Source: Sideroxydans sp. (lineage in GTDB: Bacteria; Pseudomonadota; Gammaproteobacteria; Burkholderiales; Gallionellaceae). Taken from it: 64,000 nt of DNA. The stretch is taken from positions 188,762-252,761 of the forward strand of contig JAGXGC010000004.1 of the NCBI GenBank assembly GCA_024636935.1. Direction: 5' to 3'. The notes under the pieces were generated by a model. It was given only the letters and a program-made list of their open reading frames with translations. It ran no database searches and was not told the origin of the DNA. The position numbers were made by a program, and so were the translations under genes. This document shows positions 52,518 to 61,059 of the stretch, in pieces. Positions within the stretch are counted from its first letter, which is position 1. Each line of letters starts with the position of its first letter.

Positions 52518-53317
52518 GGTAGCCAGTCACTCAATGTATGTTCCGTCCAGCGCCACAGCGCATCGTCTAGCTCATGATCGGCGGCGAGTGCGGAACATTG
52601 TGTCTCACGACAATCGTCGAAATAACGCCCTGTCACACCCTGCACCTCAGACGAGGTCGCCAGATAGACCGAAGTATGCGCACCGTTCGCCAGCGTATCG
52701 CCCTTCATGTTGAAGCCGGTGTGCAAAAGCTTGGTATCGATCACGCCCGGATGCAGGCTGTTCGAACATAACCATGTCTCGCGATGTGCCAGCGCATTGG
52801 CAAACAAAGTGTCGGCCAGTTTGGAATTGGCGTAGGCGCTATAGGCATCGAACTCGCGTTCGGCATTGAAGTTATCGAACTCGATACGGCCACTTTGATG
52901 CGCGACCGAACTCACTGTCACCACCCGCGGATCGGCAGACGGCTTCAGCACCGGCAGCAACCAGCGCGTCAGCACGAACGGCGCAAAGTAATTCACCGCC
53001 ATCGTCATCTCGAAACCATCCGCTGACAATTGTCGTGCCGGCATATAGACCCCTGCGTTGTGCAACAGCACATCCAACCTGGGCAAACGTGCATTCAGCT
53101 CCTGCGCCATCTGCACTACTTTCCCCAAGTCAGCCAGATCGGCACAGGCAGTTTGTAATTGCGCATTCGGCACCGACTGCCGCACTTTATCCGCTGCCAG
53201 CATTGCCTTCTCCGCATCACGACCATGCAACACCACCTCATGCCCAAGACGCGCCAGTTGCAGCGCCGTCTCCAGACCGATGCCATCGGTCGCACCCGTG
53301 ACCAGTATCGTACTCAT
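52514..53317 (-). CDS. short-chain dehydrogenase/reductase
   Basis: A 267-residue classical SDR. The NAD(P)-binding loop TGATDGIG is at 7-14, the NNAG-equivalent in LLHNAGVY, the catalytic serine in VTVSSVAHQSG and the YxxxK pair in YSAYANSK. It resembles retinol-dehydrogenase-like SDRs (SLHPGVIDTKLL), but the substrate is unknown. Its ATG overlaps the acyP stop (ATGA), and its stop overlaps the thioredoxin-HEAT start, so it is translationally coupled on both sides. Confidence 0.9.
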   Translation of the reverse strand: MSTILVTGATDGIGLETALQLARLGHEVVLHGRDAEKAMLAADKVRQSVPNAQLQTACADLADLGKVVQMAQELNARLPRLDVLLHNAGVYMPARQLSADGFEMTMAVNYFAPFVLTRWLLPVLKPSADPRVVTVSSVAHQSGRIEFDNFNAEREFDAYSAYANSKLADTLFANALAHRETWLCSNSLHPGVIDTKLLHTGFNMKGDTLANGAHTSVYLATSSEVQGVTGRYFDDCRETQCSALAADHELDDALWRWTEHTLSDWLP

Positions 53318-53598
53318 GCATCACCCCGCACTTCGAAATCAGAATAACTGCCACCACCAGGCTCAACATCGATACGCGACACCTGCGCAAACTCCGGCCC
53401 GATATGCGCCCATGTTACCAGTGCATCCACAGCATCGGCATCACCCTGCACCATCGCCTCCACCGTACCGTCGCCAAGGTTGCGCGTCCAGCCATTCACA
53501 CCCAGCTTCCCCGCTTCGCGCCGCATCGAATCGCGATACCACACACCCTGCACACGACCATGCATCACCAGATGCAACGTCTTCAAACCCTCACTCAT
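53314..53598 (-). CDS. acyP: acylphosphatase
   Basis: A 94-residue enzyme that hydrolyses acyl phosphates such as acetyl phosphate and 1,3-bisphosphoglycerate. The phosphate-binding arginine is in GRVQGVWYRD and the catalytic asparagine in NGWTRNLGDGTVE; the small ferredoxin-like fold matches the family length. ATG 53598 lies one base after the yjbQ stop. The stop overlaps the SDR start. A housekeeping role in removing spurious acyl phosphates is likely. Confidence 0.93.
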   Translation of the reverse strand: MSEGLKTLHLVMHGRVQGVWYRDSMRREAGKLGVNGWTRNLGDGTVEAMVQGDADAVDALVTWAHIGPEFAQVSRIDVEPGGGSYSDFEVRGDA

Positions 53599-53599
53599 C

Positions 53600-54019
53600 T
53601 CACTCCCCCTGCACTGTCACCACGATGTTACGACTGCCGCCGTGATTACGATGCTCGCACAGATAAATGCCCTGCCAAGTCCCCAGCATCAAACGTCCAC
53701 CGCTAACAGGGATGTTCACACTCGCCCCCAGCAGACTGGATTTTATATGCGCAGGCATATCATCTGCACCTTCGTCCTGATGCCGGTAGTAAGGCTCGTC
53801 CTCACGCACAGCGCGATTGAACCAGCTCTCAAAATCCTGCCGCACTGTCGGATCGGCGTTCTCGTTCAGCGTCAGCGACGCCGAGGTATGCTGAATGAAC
53901 ACATTCATCAGCCCTATCTTGAATTCACGCAACTCCGGCAGTGCACGCAGCACTTCATCTGTCACCAGATGAAAGCCGCGAGGACGAGGTTGCAGTCGGA
54001 TCTCTTTCTGTAGCCACAT
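53600..54019 (-). CDS. YjbQ/UPF0047 family protein
   Basis: A 139-residue cytoplasmic protein of the YjbQ family: [29 protein letters not shown] and [18 protein letters not shown], the metal/substrate signature. Some members have weak thiamine-phosphate synthase activity; the physiological role is open. ATG 54019 fits the family N-terminus (WLQKEIRL); the longer in-frame start is not supported, and no good SD is seen. It is the first gene of the coupled four-gene operon and divergent from the GGDEF gene, 131 bp away. Confidence 0.9.
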   Translation of the reverse strand: MWLQKEIRLQPRPRGFHLVTDEVLRALPELREFKIGLMNVFIQHTSASLTLNENADPTVRQDFESWFNRAVREDEPYYRHQDEGADDMPAHIKSSLLGASVNIPVSGGRLMLGTWQGIYLCEHRNHGGSRNIVVTVQGE

Positions 54020-54150
54020 AGTAAAAAACCTGAAATAACAATCGGATCGCTGCTTCATGTAATATCCGCGCGACGGAAGTCAGCCGCATAGTGAAAAGGC
54101 TATCTCTTCCCGGCGTCGATTACAACGCAAAACATAAAACCAATAACCGC

Positions 54151-55344
54151 ATGATGATCAGTTTTTTTCCAACCAAGCCAAACATGCAAGTGCGCGCAGA
54201 GCAGATCCGCATGCTCTATGCACAAGGCAATACCATCCAGCTGCTGGGCATTCTCACCGGCATCATTGCTGTCAGTGTGTTCTGGGGACAAGCCGATCAC
54301 GACATGCTGATATTGTGGTTGTCAGCGCATATCATCGTTTCTCTAGTGCGCCTTGGCATCAATGCACAGTTCGCACGCCAGCAACCTTCCGATCCCCGCT
54401 CAATGCAAAGGTGGGCCAACCTGTATGTGGCCGGCACGTTCATCTCGGGCTTGATCTGGGCCTGCCTGTGTTTGTTCTACGAAGCATCATGGCCAGCCCC
54501 CTACCAGCTCACACTTTTCGCCATATACACTGGGATCATTTCCGCGTCATATAGCACCCACAGCCCTTATTTCATCGCCTATATCGCCTTCTATCTGCCG
54601 CCGGCCGGCTTCCTCACATACACCCTGCTACAGCAACCAGAGGAAGGCTATACGGCTCTCGCCATACTGGTCTCCATCTATATCGTGGTGATGTACATTT
54701 CCGCTTTTAAATACCATCGCAGCGTCACGCGTCTGCTCGAGGTACATTTCGAAAACCAGCGACTCTCAAATGAACTATCCGCCTCCAACCAGCGACTCAG
54801 TTCACTGGCCGATACAGACGAACTGACCGGACTCTTCAATCGTCGCTCGATGTTCAACCGCTTGAGAGGCGAATGGAATCGCCACTACCGCAGCCGTACC
54901 ATGCTCTCGCTGCTGTATATCGATCTGGATTGTTTCAAGCAGTACAACGACACCTATGGACACGAAGCCGGCGACCAGTGTCTGATCAGGATCTCCAAAC
55001 TGCTGCACAACCATGCGCTGCGCTCCAGCGACATGGCCGCCCGTTTCGGCGGCGAAGAGTTCGCCCTGATTCTGCCCGAGACCTCCAAGAAAGACGCCGA
55101 AAATATCGCCGCCTCCATCATTGATGATCTTGCACTCTTGCATATCCCGCATACCGGCTCAACAGTCACCGATCACGTCACGGTGAGCATAGGCATCGCC
55201 GGTTTGATACCGGATGAACCGGACAATGATTCCGAATTGAGAGAGCTCGCAGACCAGATGTTATATGAGGCCAAGCACGCAGGTAGAAACCGGCTTGTTT
55301 CTGCCCCAGACGTCTCTCTTCAAAAAACCTCTGCCGCCTCCTAG
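54151..55344 (+). CDS. membrane-anchored GGDEF diguanylate cyclase
   Basis: A 397-residue protein with about six membrane helices over residues 20-200, a coiled coil (FENQRLSNELSASNQRLSSL) and a GGDEF domain. The active site is GGEEF at 300-304 and the inhibitory-site RxxD (RSSD) precedes it by five residues, so it should synthesise c-di-GMP. The membrane part resembles that of the HD-GYP protein at 16504-17859 (pattern around STHSPYFIAYIAFYLPPAG). Start: ATG 54151 or ATG 54184; codons further upstream (GTG 54091) are less convincing. Confidence 0.88.
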   Translation: MMISFFPTKPNMQVRAEQIRMLYAQGNTIQLLGILTGIIAVSVFWGQADHDMLILWLSAHIIVSLVRLGINAQFARQQPSDPRSMQRWANLYVAGTFISGLIWACLCLFYEASWPAPYQLTLFAIYTGIISASYSTHSPYFIAYIAFYLPPAGFLTYTLLQQPEEGYTALAILVSIYIVVMYISAFKYHRSVTRLLEVHFENQRLSNELSASNQRLSSLADTDELTGLFNRRSMFNRLRGEWNRHYRSRTMLSLLYIDLDCFKQYNDTYGHEAGDQCLIRISKLLHNHALRSSDMAARFGGEEFALILPETSKKDAENIAASIIDDLALLHIPHTGSTVTDHVTVSIGIAGLIPDEPDNDSELRELADQMLYEAKHAGRNRLVSAPDVSLQKTSAAS

Positions 55345-55424
55345 TTGTCATTGACTTACAGCTCAAGCTGGCGCAACACTCAGCAACTGATGACGTTGCA
55401 CCATCTCACAACAAGGAGTCTCAC

Positions 55425-55739
55425 ATGGCCGCCTGGCTCATTCCCGTCATAAAATCCATACTGCCGCATGTCGGCACCATCATCTCGGCAGCGGCCCCCG
55501 TGTTCACACGCAAGAGCGGTGATACCGCCACGCTTCAGCAACAGGTCACCGAACTGCAAAGCGCCGCCTCGGCCAATGATGCGCATATCAAAGACCTCGC
55601 CGCACAGATGCAACTTGCTATCGAAGCGCTGGAGAAAGGCACCAAGCTTGCACAAAGAGCTTATCGGCATGCCATGTTGCTCGGCATCTCCGCGTTCATC
55701 ATTTCACTCACTGCATTGAGTTTGGTGCTACTCAACTGA
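55425..55739 (+). CDS. small membrane-anchored coiled-coil protein
   Basis: A 104-residue protein with an N-terminal hydrophobic start (AAWLIPVIKSILPHVGTII), a coiled coil (ATLQQQVTELQSAASANDAH to ALEKGTKLAQ) and a C-terminal membrane helix (MLLGISAFIISLTALSLVLL). AAGGAG lies 7 bp before the ATG. It precedes the DUF2007 gene by 16 bp, likely one transcript. I recognise no family with a known role; it may bridge the membrane to a soluble partner. Confidence 0.65.
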   Translation: MAAWLIPVIKSILPHVGTIISAAAPVFTRKSGDTATLQQQVTELQSAASANDAHIKDLAAQMQLAIEALEKGTKLAQRAYRHAMLLGISAFIISLTALSLVLLN

Positions 55740-55755
55740 GCAAAGAGAGATGGGA

Positions 55756-56085
55756 ATGAAAAGTGTCTACGAAGCCTCCAGTGGACTGGACGGCCACATG
55801 ATCCTGAACCTGCTTGAGCAGTACCGCATCGCCGGACGTATCGAAGGCGAGCACCTGCAAGGCGGCATGGGTGAATTGCAAGCGTTGGGATTCGTGCGCG
55901 TGATGGTGAATGAAGACGATTACGATCAAGCCAAGCAGATCATCCGAGAATGGGAAGCGCTACAGCCACCGGATGAGACGAACACGCCAGTGCCGCGCGA
56001 CACGATGGGCATCCAATTGTTCTTCGCGGGCGTGATCATCGGCGCAGCATTGATGTACTGGTTACTCAAAACTACCGCCGGCTGA
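55756..56085 (+). CDS. DUF2007 family signal-transducing-like protein with C-terminal helix
   Basis: A 109-residue protein. Residues 1-68 match DUF2007, a small fold linked by name to signal transduction (SVYEASSGLDGHMILNLLEQ, GFVRVMVNEDDYDQA). A proline linker and a membrane helix (LFFAGVIIGAALMYWLL) follow. ATG 55756 has GAGAG upstream; ATG 55750 is a close alternative. It pairs with the coiled-coil gene just upstream. Its stop is 3 bp from that of the convergent histidine kinase gene. Confidence 0.75.
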   Translation: MKSVYEASSGLDGHMILNLLEQYRIAGRIEGEHLQGGMGELQALGFVRVMVNEDDYDQAKQIIREWEALQPPDETNTPVPRDTMGIQLFFAGVIIGAALMYWLLKTTAG

Positions 56086-56088
56086 AAC

Positions 56089-57342
56089 TCAAGCCAGCGG
56101 TAAGCTCACCTCGAAACACGCTCCACCCGTTTGGCCGGACACACAGCGCACATTGCCACCGTGACGTTGCGCGATCTGCCGCACCAGCGCCAACCCCAGA
56201 CCGTAGCTGCCTTCCTTCTCGCGACTACCCGCCGGACGATAGAAGGGCTCGAAGATGCGCTCGCGTTCTTCCTCTGGAATACCCTTGCCGTTGTCGCACA
56301 CCTGGATCACCACCTGCCCCGCCTCCTTGCGCAGACTGGCTTGCACCTCATCACCGCCATGTCGCCGCGCGTTCTCCAACAGGTTGCGCAACAAGCGACG
56401 CAGCAAGCGATCATCACCGCGGATGTTCATCGGTACGGCTTCGCATTGCGCATCGCTACGCGCGCATTCCTCAGCCAACAAGGCAGCCAGATCGATGTCA
56501 TCCGTATGCAGCGGTTCGCGCGATGAATCCAATCGGCTCGCCAACAAGATCTCTTCGATCAACTGATCAAGCTCGCTGATGTTCTGCTTCATCTCCGCCT
56601 GCAACTCGGGGATGGGGCGCTCGGCCTGCATCTCCAACGCCAAACGGATGCGCGTCAACGGAGAGCGCAGTTCGTGCGAAGCATTCGCCAACAACTGTTT
56701 ATGGGCCAGCAACAAAGATTCGATGCGCTCCGCCGCCTGATTGAAACTAGTCGCCAGCGAAGCGACTTCGTCACAACCTTTTGCCTCCACGCGCGTCTTG
56801 AAATCGCCTTCGCCCAAAGCTTCCACCGCCTGCTTCAAACCTTCCAATCGTTTGGTCAAACGTCGTGTCATCGGATAAGCCACCACCGCCACCACCAGAC
56901 CGATCAACAACAAAGTGAGGAAGATCGGCAACGGCGGACGCGGCCTGTCATGCGGCGGCTGTGCCAACAGCCAGCGACCGTCCGGCAATTGCATCACCCA
57001 GGCTGATTGATGGTCGGACCTATGCAGCCATTCATTCTCTTGCGCGTTCGGGCCGGGCGGCCTCAACCGTCTTCCGGTATGCGCCAACAGTTCCCGGTCG
57101 GCGGAATACAAAGACAGACGCGGTAACGCCGGCCGCGCCAACCGCTCCAACACCTCTTGCTGCTGCGCACGCGGTGCATCAGCCGGCGGCAAGGCCATCA
57201 CAATCACATCGCGCACGGTTTCGAATATCTGGTTCTGCGGCGAGTTCTTGCCTTGGTAATGCCAGAACGTCGCGACCAACACCACCAGCAATACCAAGCT
57301 GGCGACCACGCCCATATAGATCTGGAAATAAAGCTTCCTCAT
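56089..57342 (-). CDS. sensor histidine kinase, CpxA/RstB-like
   Basis: A 417-residue inner-membrane kinase. Residues 1-30 contain the first membrane helix (IYMGVVASLVLLVVLVATFW), followed by a periplasmic domain of about 100 residues, a second helix (LPIFLTLLLIGLVVAVVAYP) and HAMP. The DHp helix carries the phospho-acceptor histidine in ANASHELRSPLTR; the catalytic domain has N box LLENARRHGGDE and G boxes DNGKGIPEE and GLGLALV. ATG 57342 overlaps the stop of the response regulator gene (ATGA). With a Spy/CpxP-family protein upstream, the set resembles the Cpx envelope-stress system. Confidence 0.92.
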   Translation of the reverse strand: MRKLYFQIYMGVVASLVLLVVLVATFWHYQGKNSPQNQIFETVRDVIVMALPPADAPRAQQQEVLERLARPALPRLSLYSADRELLAHTGRRLRPPGPNAQENEWLHRSDHQSAWVMQLPDGRWLLAQPPHDRPRPPLPIFLTLLLIGLVVAVVAYPMTRRLTKRLEGLKQAVEALGEGDFKTRVEAKGCDEVASLATSFNQAAERIESLLLAHKQLLANASHELRSPLTRIRLALEMQAERPIPELQAEMKQNISELDQLIEEILLASRLDSSREPLHTDDIDLAALLAEECARSDAQCEAVPMNIRGDDRLLRRLLRNLLENARRHGGDEVQASLRKEAGQVVIQVCDNGKGIPEEERERIFEPFYRPAGSREKEGSYGLGLALVRQIAQRHGGNVRCVSGQTGGACFEVSLPLA

Positions 57343-58040
57343 GCTGCGTCCCCTTCCCCATCCTGACTGCGTGCGAACACATAGCCCGCACCGCGCAGCG
57401 TGATGATGCGGCGCGGATGTTTGGGGTCGTCTTCGATGGCCGCACGGATGCGCGAGATATGTACGTCGATAGAACGGTCGAAGGCTTCCAATGGTTCGCC
57501 CTTCACCGCATCCAGCAACTGTTCGCGACTCATCACCCGCCCCGGCTTCTCGGCCAGCGCCAGCAACAGATCGTATTGATAGGAGGTCATCTCGCATGCC
57601 TTGCCATCCACACGCACCAGACGTGCCGCACGGTCTATCTCCAACCGACCGAAGCGCAATACATCGCCACCCGCCGTTTTGCCGCGTCGCAGGATGGCCT
57701 TTAAACGCGCCAACAACTCGCGCGGCTCGAAAGGCTTGGGCAGGTAATCATCCGCACCCATCTCCAGCCCGACGATGCGATCCATCGCCTCTCCGCGCGC
57801 AGTCAGCATCAGCACCGGAATATCGGAGAACGCACGCAACTGACGGCACGCATCCAGCCCGTCACCATCCGGCAACATCAAGTCCAACACCAGCGCATCG
57901 TAGTCGGTCTGCTTCAAGGCTTGCAGGCCGGGTGCGATGGCGTGACGCGCATCGACGCGATAACCCGCGGCACCCAGATATTGCTGCAACATGCCGCACA
58001 GGCGTTCGTCGTCGTCGATGATGAGGATGTGGTGATTCAT
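57339..58040 (-). CDS. OmpR-family response regulator, CpxR/RstA-like
   Basis: A 233-residue regulator. The receiver domain has acidic residues in LIIDDDERL, the phospho-acceptor D53 in LVLDLMLPDGDG and the lysine in YLPKPFEPRELLAR; the C-terminal winged helix shows YDLLLALAEKPGRVMSRE and ISRIRAAIEDD. GGAGCG lies before ATG 58040. It is translationally coupled to the histidine kinase by ATGA. The Spy/CpxP gene lies upstream on the same strand, with a REPIN-like element in the gap of 222 bp. Confidence 0.94.
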   Translation of the reverse strand: MNHHILIIDDDERLCGMLQQYLGAAGYRVDARHAIAPGLQALKQTDYDALVLDLMLPDGDGLDACRQLRAFSDIPVLMLTARGEAMDRIVGLEMGADDYLPKPFEPRELLARLKAILRRGKTAGGDVLRFGRLEIDRAARLVRVDGKACEMTSYQYDLLLALAEKPGRVMSREQLLDAVKGEPLEAFDRSIDVHISRIRAAIEDDPKHPRRIITLRGAGYVFARSQDGEGDAA

Positions 58041-58111
58041 GCGTCGCTCCATAAAACTTGCCCCGCATCATACCAAGCGATGCGAGACAAAATTCAGCTC
58101 GATTATTTTTA

Positions 58112-58239
58112 CCGTCATTCCGGCGTAGGCCGGAATCCAGTTAAGAAAACATCCCCTGCGCAGCAGGACTACATCATGCCTTTGTCCGCTTCGCTGGATG
58201 TTCGTTTGGGCTGGATTCCGGCCTGCGCCGGAATGACGG
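58112..58239. repeat. REPIN-like palindromic element 1
   Basis: A 128-bp element with inverted ends: CCGTCATTCCGGC at the left and GCCGGAATGACGG at the right; each end holds its own short hairpin (CCGGCGTAGGCCGG and CCGGCCTGCGCCGG types). This is the form of proteobacterial REP doublets. It fills the gap between the response regulator and the Spy/CpxP gene. Confidence 0.8.
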
Positions 58240-58262
58240 ATTAATGAATGATCAGGCTCTGC

Positions 58263-58853
58263 TTACTCGCGGTTCTTCTTCGAATGACGCTGCTCCATCT
58301 TTTCCATCTTCGCAGCCAACTGTGCACGCTGCTCCGGCGTCAACACTTCAGCCACCGCCAGCATGGTCGAAGTCATCTGCTTGCTCGCCTCATCTGCCAG
58401 CTTGATCTGCTCGGCACGCATGGTTTCGATAGCGGCCTTGTCCAGCGTCGCTGCCGACATCAGTTTGCGCATCTGGATGTGGTTGTCACGCATCTGCTTG
58501 GCCAGCGGTGCGCCCTTCTCCAACGAAGCCTTCACGATGGCGGAAGCTTTCTCTTTCTGTGCATCGCTAGCATCCACTTCTTTCAACATGCGTTCCATAC
58601 GCTTGCCGGCGAACTTTCCCATACGCTCTGCATCCATTGGCTTGCCAGACATGAATGCCTCAGGTCCGCCGTGGCCCATGCCACGCTCACAAGCCATCAC
58701 TTGGCCGGAGAAGAATCCGATACCGAATACAGCCAACAAGCCGATCACGCGAGCCACACGATGACCGCGATGGCCGTGGCAATGATGGTCATGACTGCCG
58801 TTGCAACCACGCTTAACTTCGTTGTTCGTATCTGTAGTGTTTTGCTCGCTCAT
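58263..58853 (-). CDS. Spy/CpxP-family periplasmic protein
   Basis: A 196-residue protein. The C-terminal 130 residues are a Spy/CpxP-like helical domain with the LTPEQRAQL (LTxxQ) motif and KMEKMEQRHSKK tail. One membrane or signal helix (VIGLLAVFGIGFFSGQVMA) follows an unusual N-terminus rich in histidine (HDHHCHGHRGHR, residues about 23-35) that would lie on the cytoplasmic side or act as a metal-binding segment. Spy/CpxP proteins are chaperone-like and metal-responsive stress proteins. AAGGAG precedes ATG 58853. Neighbouring genes code for a CpxR/CpxA-like pair, a probable regulatory circuit. Confidence 0.85.
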   Translation of the reverse strand: MSEQNTTDTNNEVKRGCNGSHDHHCHGHRGHRVARVIGLLAVFGIGFFSGQVMACERGMGHGGPEAFMSGKPMDAERMGKFAGKRMERMLKEVDASDAQKEKASAIVKASLEKGAPLAKQMRDNHIQMRKLMSAATLDKAAIETMRAEQIKLADEASKQMTSTMLAVAEVLTPEQRAQLAAKMEKMEQRHSKKNRE

Positions 58854-59073
58854 GTCTTTCTCCTTGATCGTTTGATACCGCACCATGTGTAGCGGCTGGA
58901 TGTCACTTTATGCGCGAGCCGTTGCCCGGATGTGTGGCGAAGGTAAAGATTTGTGAAGCTAGTGCCACTCGGTCGCATCAATGTCGGCACCTCACTGCTG
59001 CGGCAACCGTTGCGCTAGCGTAAGATTGCGCTTAACCCCCACGCATGAATCCGCTGTGACAAGAAAGCCCCCA

Positions 59074-59448
59074 TTGAACGCACCCACCCTGCCCTCCACC
59101 GAACGCGGCACCCACATCGCCCTGATCTTCGCACTCGTATCCGAACGCCTCGCCATCCACTATGAACATGGCGTATGGATGACCGAAGCTCAAGGCGCCA
59201 CGCTCGCCGCTGACTGGCTCGCCCGCTCAAAACTCAGCCTGCCGCTGAAACTGCGCAAACACCTTTCCGCGCTGAGCGATCAGGTGGCGAAACAGATCGT
59301 CACCACCACCAGCCGCGAGACTGGGCTCATCATCAGCCATGAGATGCAGGAATCGCTGGACACACGCTACGAATCGGAGATCGGCCAGTCCATCATGGTC
59401 GAGTGCGAACGCATGCTGGATGAACAGCCGCCGGAGCATGCGGCATGA
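59074..59448 (+). CDS. small conserved protein, unknown
   Basis: A soluble protein of about 124 residues from a TTG start (59074, AAGAAAG upstream); a GTG at 59056 is an alternative. Helical in look: HIALIFALVSERLAIHYEHG, LSLPLKLRKHLSALSDQVAK and ETGLIISHEMQESLD. No known family is recognised. Its stop overlaps the next ATG (ATGA, 59445-59448), so it is translationally coupled to the radical-SAM gene and may act with it. Confidence 0.6.
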   Translation: MNAPTLPSTERGTHIALIFALVSERLAIHYEHGVWMTEAQGATLAADWLARSKLSLPLKLRKHLSALSDQVAKQIVTTTSRETGLIISHEMQESLDTRYESEIGQSIMVECERMLDEQPPEHAA

Positions 59449-60326
59449 GCCTGCACTACGACATGCCGCTATTCCGTCCGCCCTCCGAGGGCGACAACCT
59501 CATCATCCAGGCCACACTGGGGTGCAGCTTCAACCAGTGCAGCTTCTGCGCCATGTATCGCAGCAAAGACTATGTCGAACGCCCGCTGCATGAAGTCATC
59601 GCTGATATCCGCCAAGCCGCCGCCGACTGGCCGGATGCACAGCGCGTGTTCCTCGCCGATGGTGATGCGTTGGCACTACCCACCGAACATCTGCTCTCCA
59701 TCCTTAACGAACTGGCCTCTGCCCTGCCGCGCCTGACGCGCGTCTCCTGCTATGCCACGCCCGGCAACATCGCACGCAAGAGCGCCGAAGAACTGGTGCA
59801 GTTACGCGAACAGAAACTCAACCAGCTCTACTTCGGCATCGAATCCGGCTCCGACCTCATGCTGAAGAAGATCACCAAGGGCGCGACGCAAAAGCGCATG
59901 GCCGAGGTGCTGCAAAAAGCCAAAGACAGCGGCATGAAAGTCTCCGCCACCGTCATCCTCGGTCTCGGTGGCACACAACACAGCAACGAACACATAGACG
60001 GCACCATCGCCCTGCTCAACAGCGCGCCCGTCACCTACCTCTCCACGCTGCAACTGTATCTGGACGAAAGCGTGGAAGCAGAGTTCCACCGCAAGTTCGG
60101 CGAACCGTTCCAAATGCCGGACGACCTCGCGATATTGAAAGAACAAGAGCGCCTCATCAGCGGCCTCACCCCGCCGCAGCCCGTCATCTTCCGTTCCAAC
60201 CATGCCTCCAATGCGCTGGCACTGGCGGGTAATCTGCCCAAGGACAAAGACAAGCTTCTGGTGCAGCTGCACGAAGCGATGGCGGGACACCGACCGCTGC
60301 GGCCATTGTTCATGCGCGGGCTGTGA
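59445..60326 (+). CDS. radical SAM protein with CX4CX2C cluster motif
   Basis: A 293-residue radical-SAM enzyme. The cluster motif is GCSFNQCSFCAMYR, that is C-x4-C-x2-C instead of the classical C-x3-C-x2-C; this longer spacing is shared by a subset of uncharacterised proteins with GCSHNxCTFC. Other SAM-binding features are FLADGDALALP, YATPGNIARKS and FGIESGSD. Substrate unknown. It is translationally coupled to the small gene upstream. A REPIN-like element follows 18 bp after the stop. Confidence 0.85.
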   Translation: MSLHYDMPLFRPPSEGDNLIIQATLGCSFNQCSFCAMYRSKDYVERPLHEVIADIRQAAADWPDAQRVFLADGDALALPTEHLLSILNELASALPRLTRVSCYATPGNIARKSAEELVQLREQKLNQLYFGIESGSDLMLKKITKGATQKRMAEVLQKAKDSGMKVSATVILGLGGTQHSNEHIDGTIALLNSAPVTYLSTLQLYLDESVEAEFHRKFGEPFQMPDDLAILKEQERLISGLTPPQPVIFRSNHASNALALAGNLPKDKDKLLVQLHEAMAGHRPLRPLFMRGL

Positions 60327-60344
60327 CACAAAGCCCATTTGCCC

Positions 60345-60470
60345 CGTCATACCGGCGCAGGCCGGTATCCAGTCTGATCAAAGAACCTGCGAAGCAGGTC
60401 AACGCCTCGGCCGTCCCGCTTTCGCGGGGTGTCGTAAATTCACTGGATACCGGCCTGCGCCGGTATGACG
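60345..60470. repeat. REPIN-like palindromic element 2
   Basis: A 126-bp element with inverted ends CGTCATACCGGC and GCCGGTATGACG. Same build as element 1 but with ACCGGC where element 1 has TCCGGC, showing a second sub-family; internal hairpins include ACCTGCGAAGCAGGT and CCCGCTTTCGCGGGG. It lies between the radical-SAM gene and the 92-aa gene. Confidence 0.8.
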
Positions 60471-60543
60471 CGATTTCTGAAAATGGATTATCCAGGTCAA
60501 TTACAGTAGAGTCTCAGCCTGCAACCAACAGCGAGAACACATC

Positions 60544-60822
60544 ATGAGCACAGAAGAATTGAGCAAAGAACAACGCATCCTGCGCGCGATGCGCAAGACA
60601 CTGGGCAGCGTCGTGCGTGACGCCACCCCACTCGGCGGACGCCCCAACCCGCTAACCGAAAATACCATTCAAGAGATCAAAGAATGCTTCGCGATCATCT
60701 CAGAACGCGAAAAAGAACTGGCCGCACAACTCGGTTTCGATGAAGCCAAGCCTTATTACAACGACGGCAGCGAGCCAGCCAGCGCGCAGATCATCAGCTT
60801 CACCAAACCCTCCAAGCACTAG
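60544..60822 (+). CDS. small conserved protein, unknown
   Basis: A 92-residue soluble protein: STEELSKEQRILRAMRKTLG then SVVRDATPLGGRPNPLTENT, a basic and helical N-terminus and an acidic C-terminal half (EREKELAAQLGFDEA). Related-looking proteins occur in betaproteobacteria next to varied genes, without a known role. No clear SD; the ATG is chosen by length and start pattern. The 237-bp gap before the methyltransferase has no evident gene. Confidence 0.6.
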   Translation: MSTEELSKEQRILRAMRKTLGSVVRDATPLGGRPNPLTENTIQEIKECFAIISEREKELAAQLGFDEAKPYYNDGSEPASAQIISFTKPSKH

Positions 60823-61059
60823 CTCACAACAGGGGATGCACAGCGGAATACGCATCCCCTGTGATTTAAATTGACACGCCCCGCCCCACTCCCATAAAGT
60901 CCACTCCCACTTGCAGGTCTACCGGATGCACATCCCGCCGCACGAACGGCGCGAGGCACACGGCAGAATCCCCAGAACAGGATGGCTGGCGCAAGATAAG
61001 AAGAACCCGCACAGACGGGAACAACGCACGCCATACAACTGTTCGTAACAAGGGGAAGC

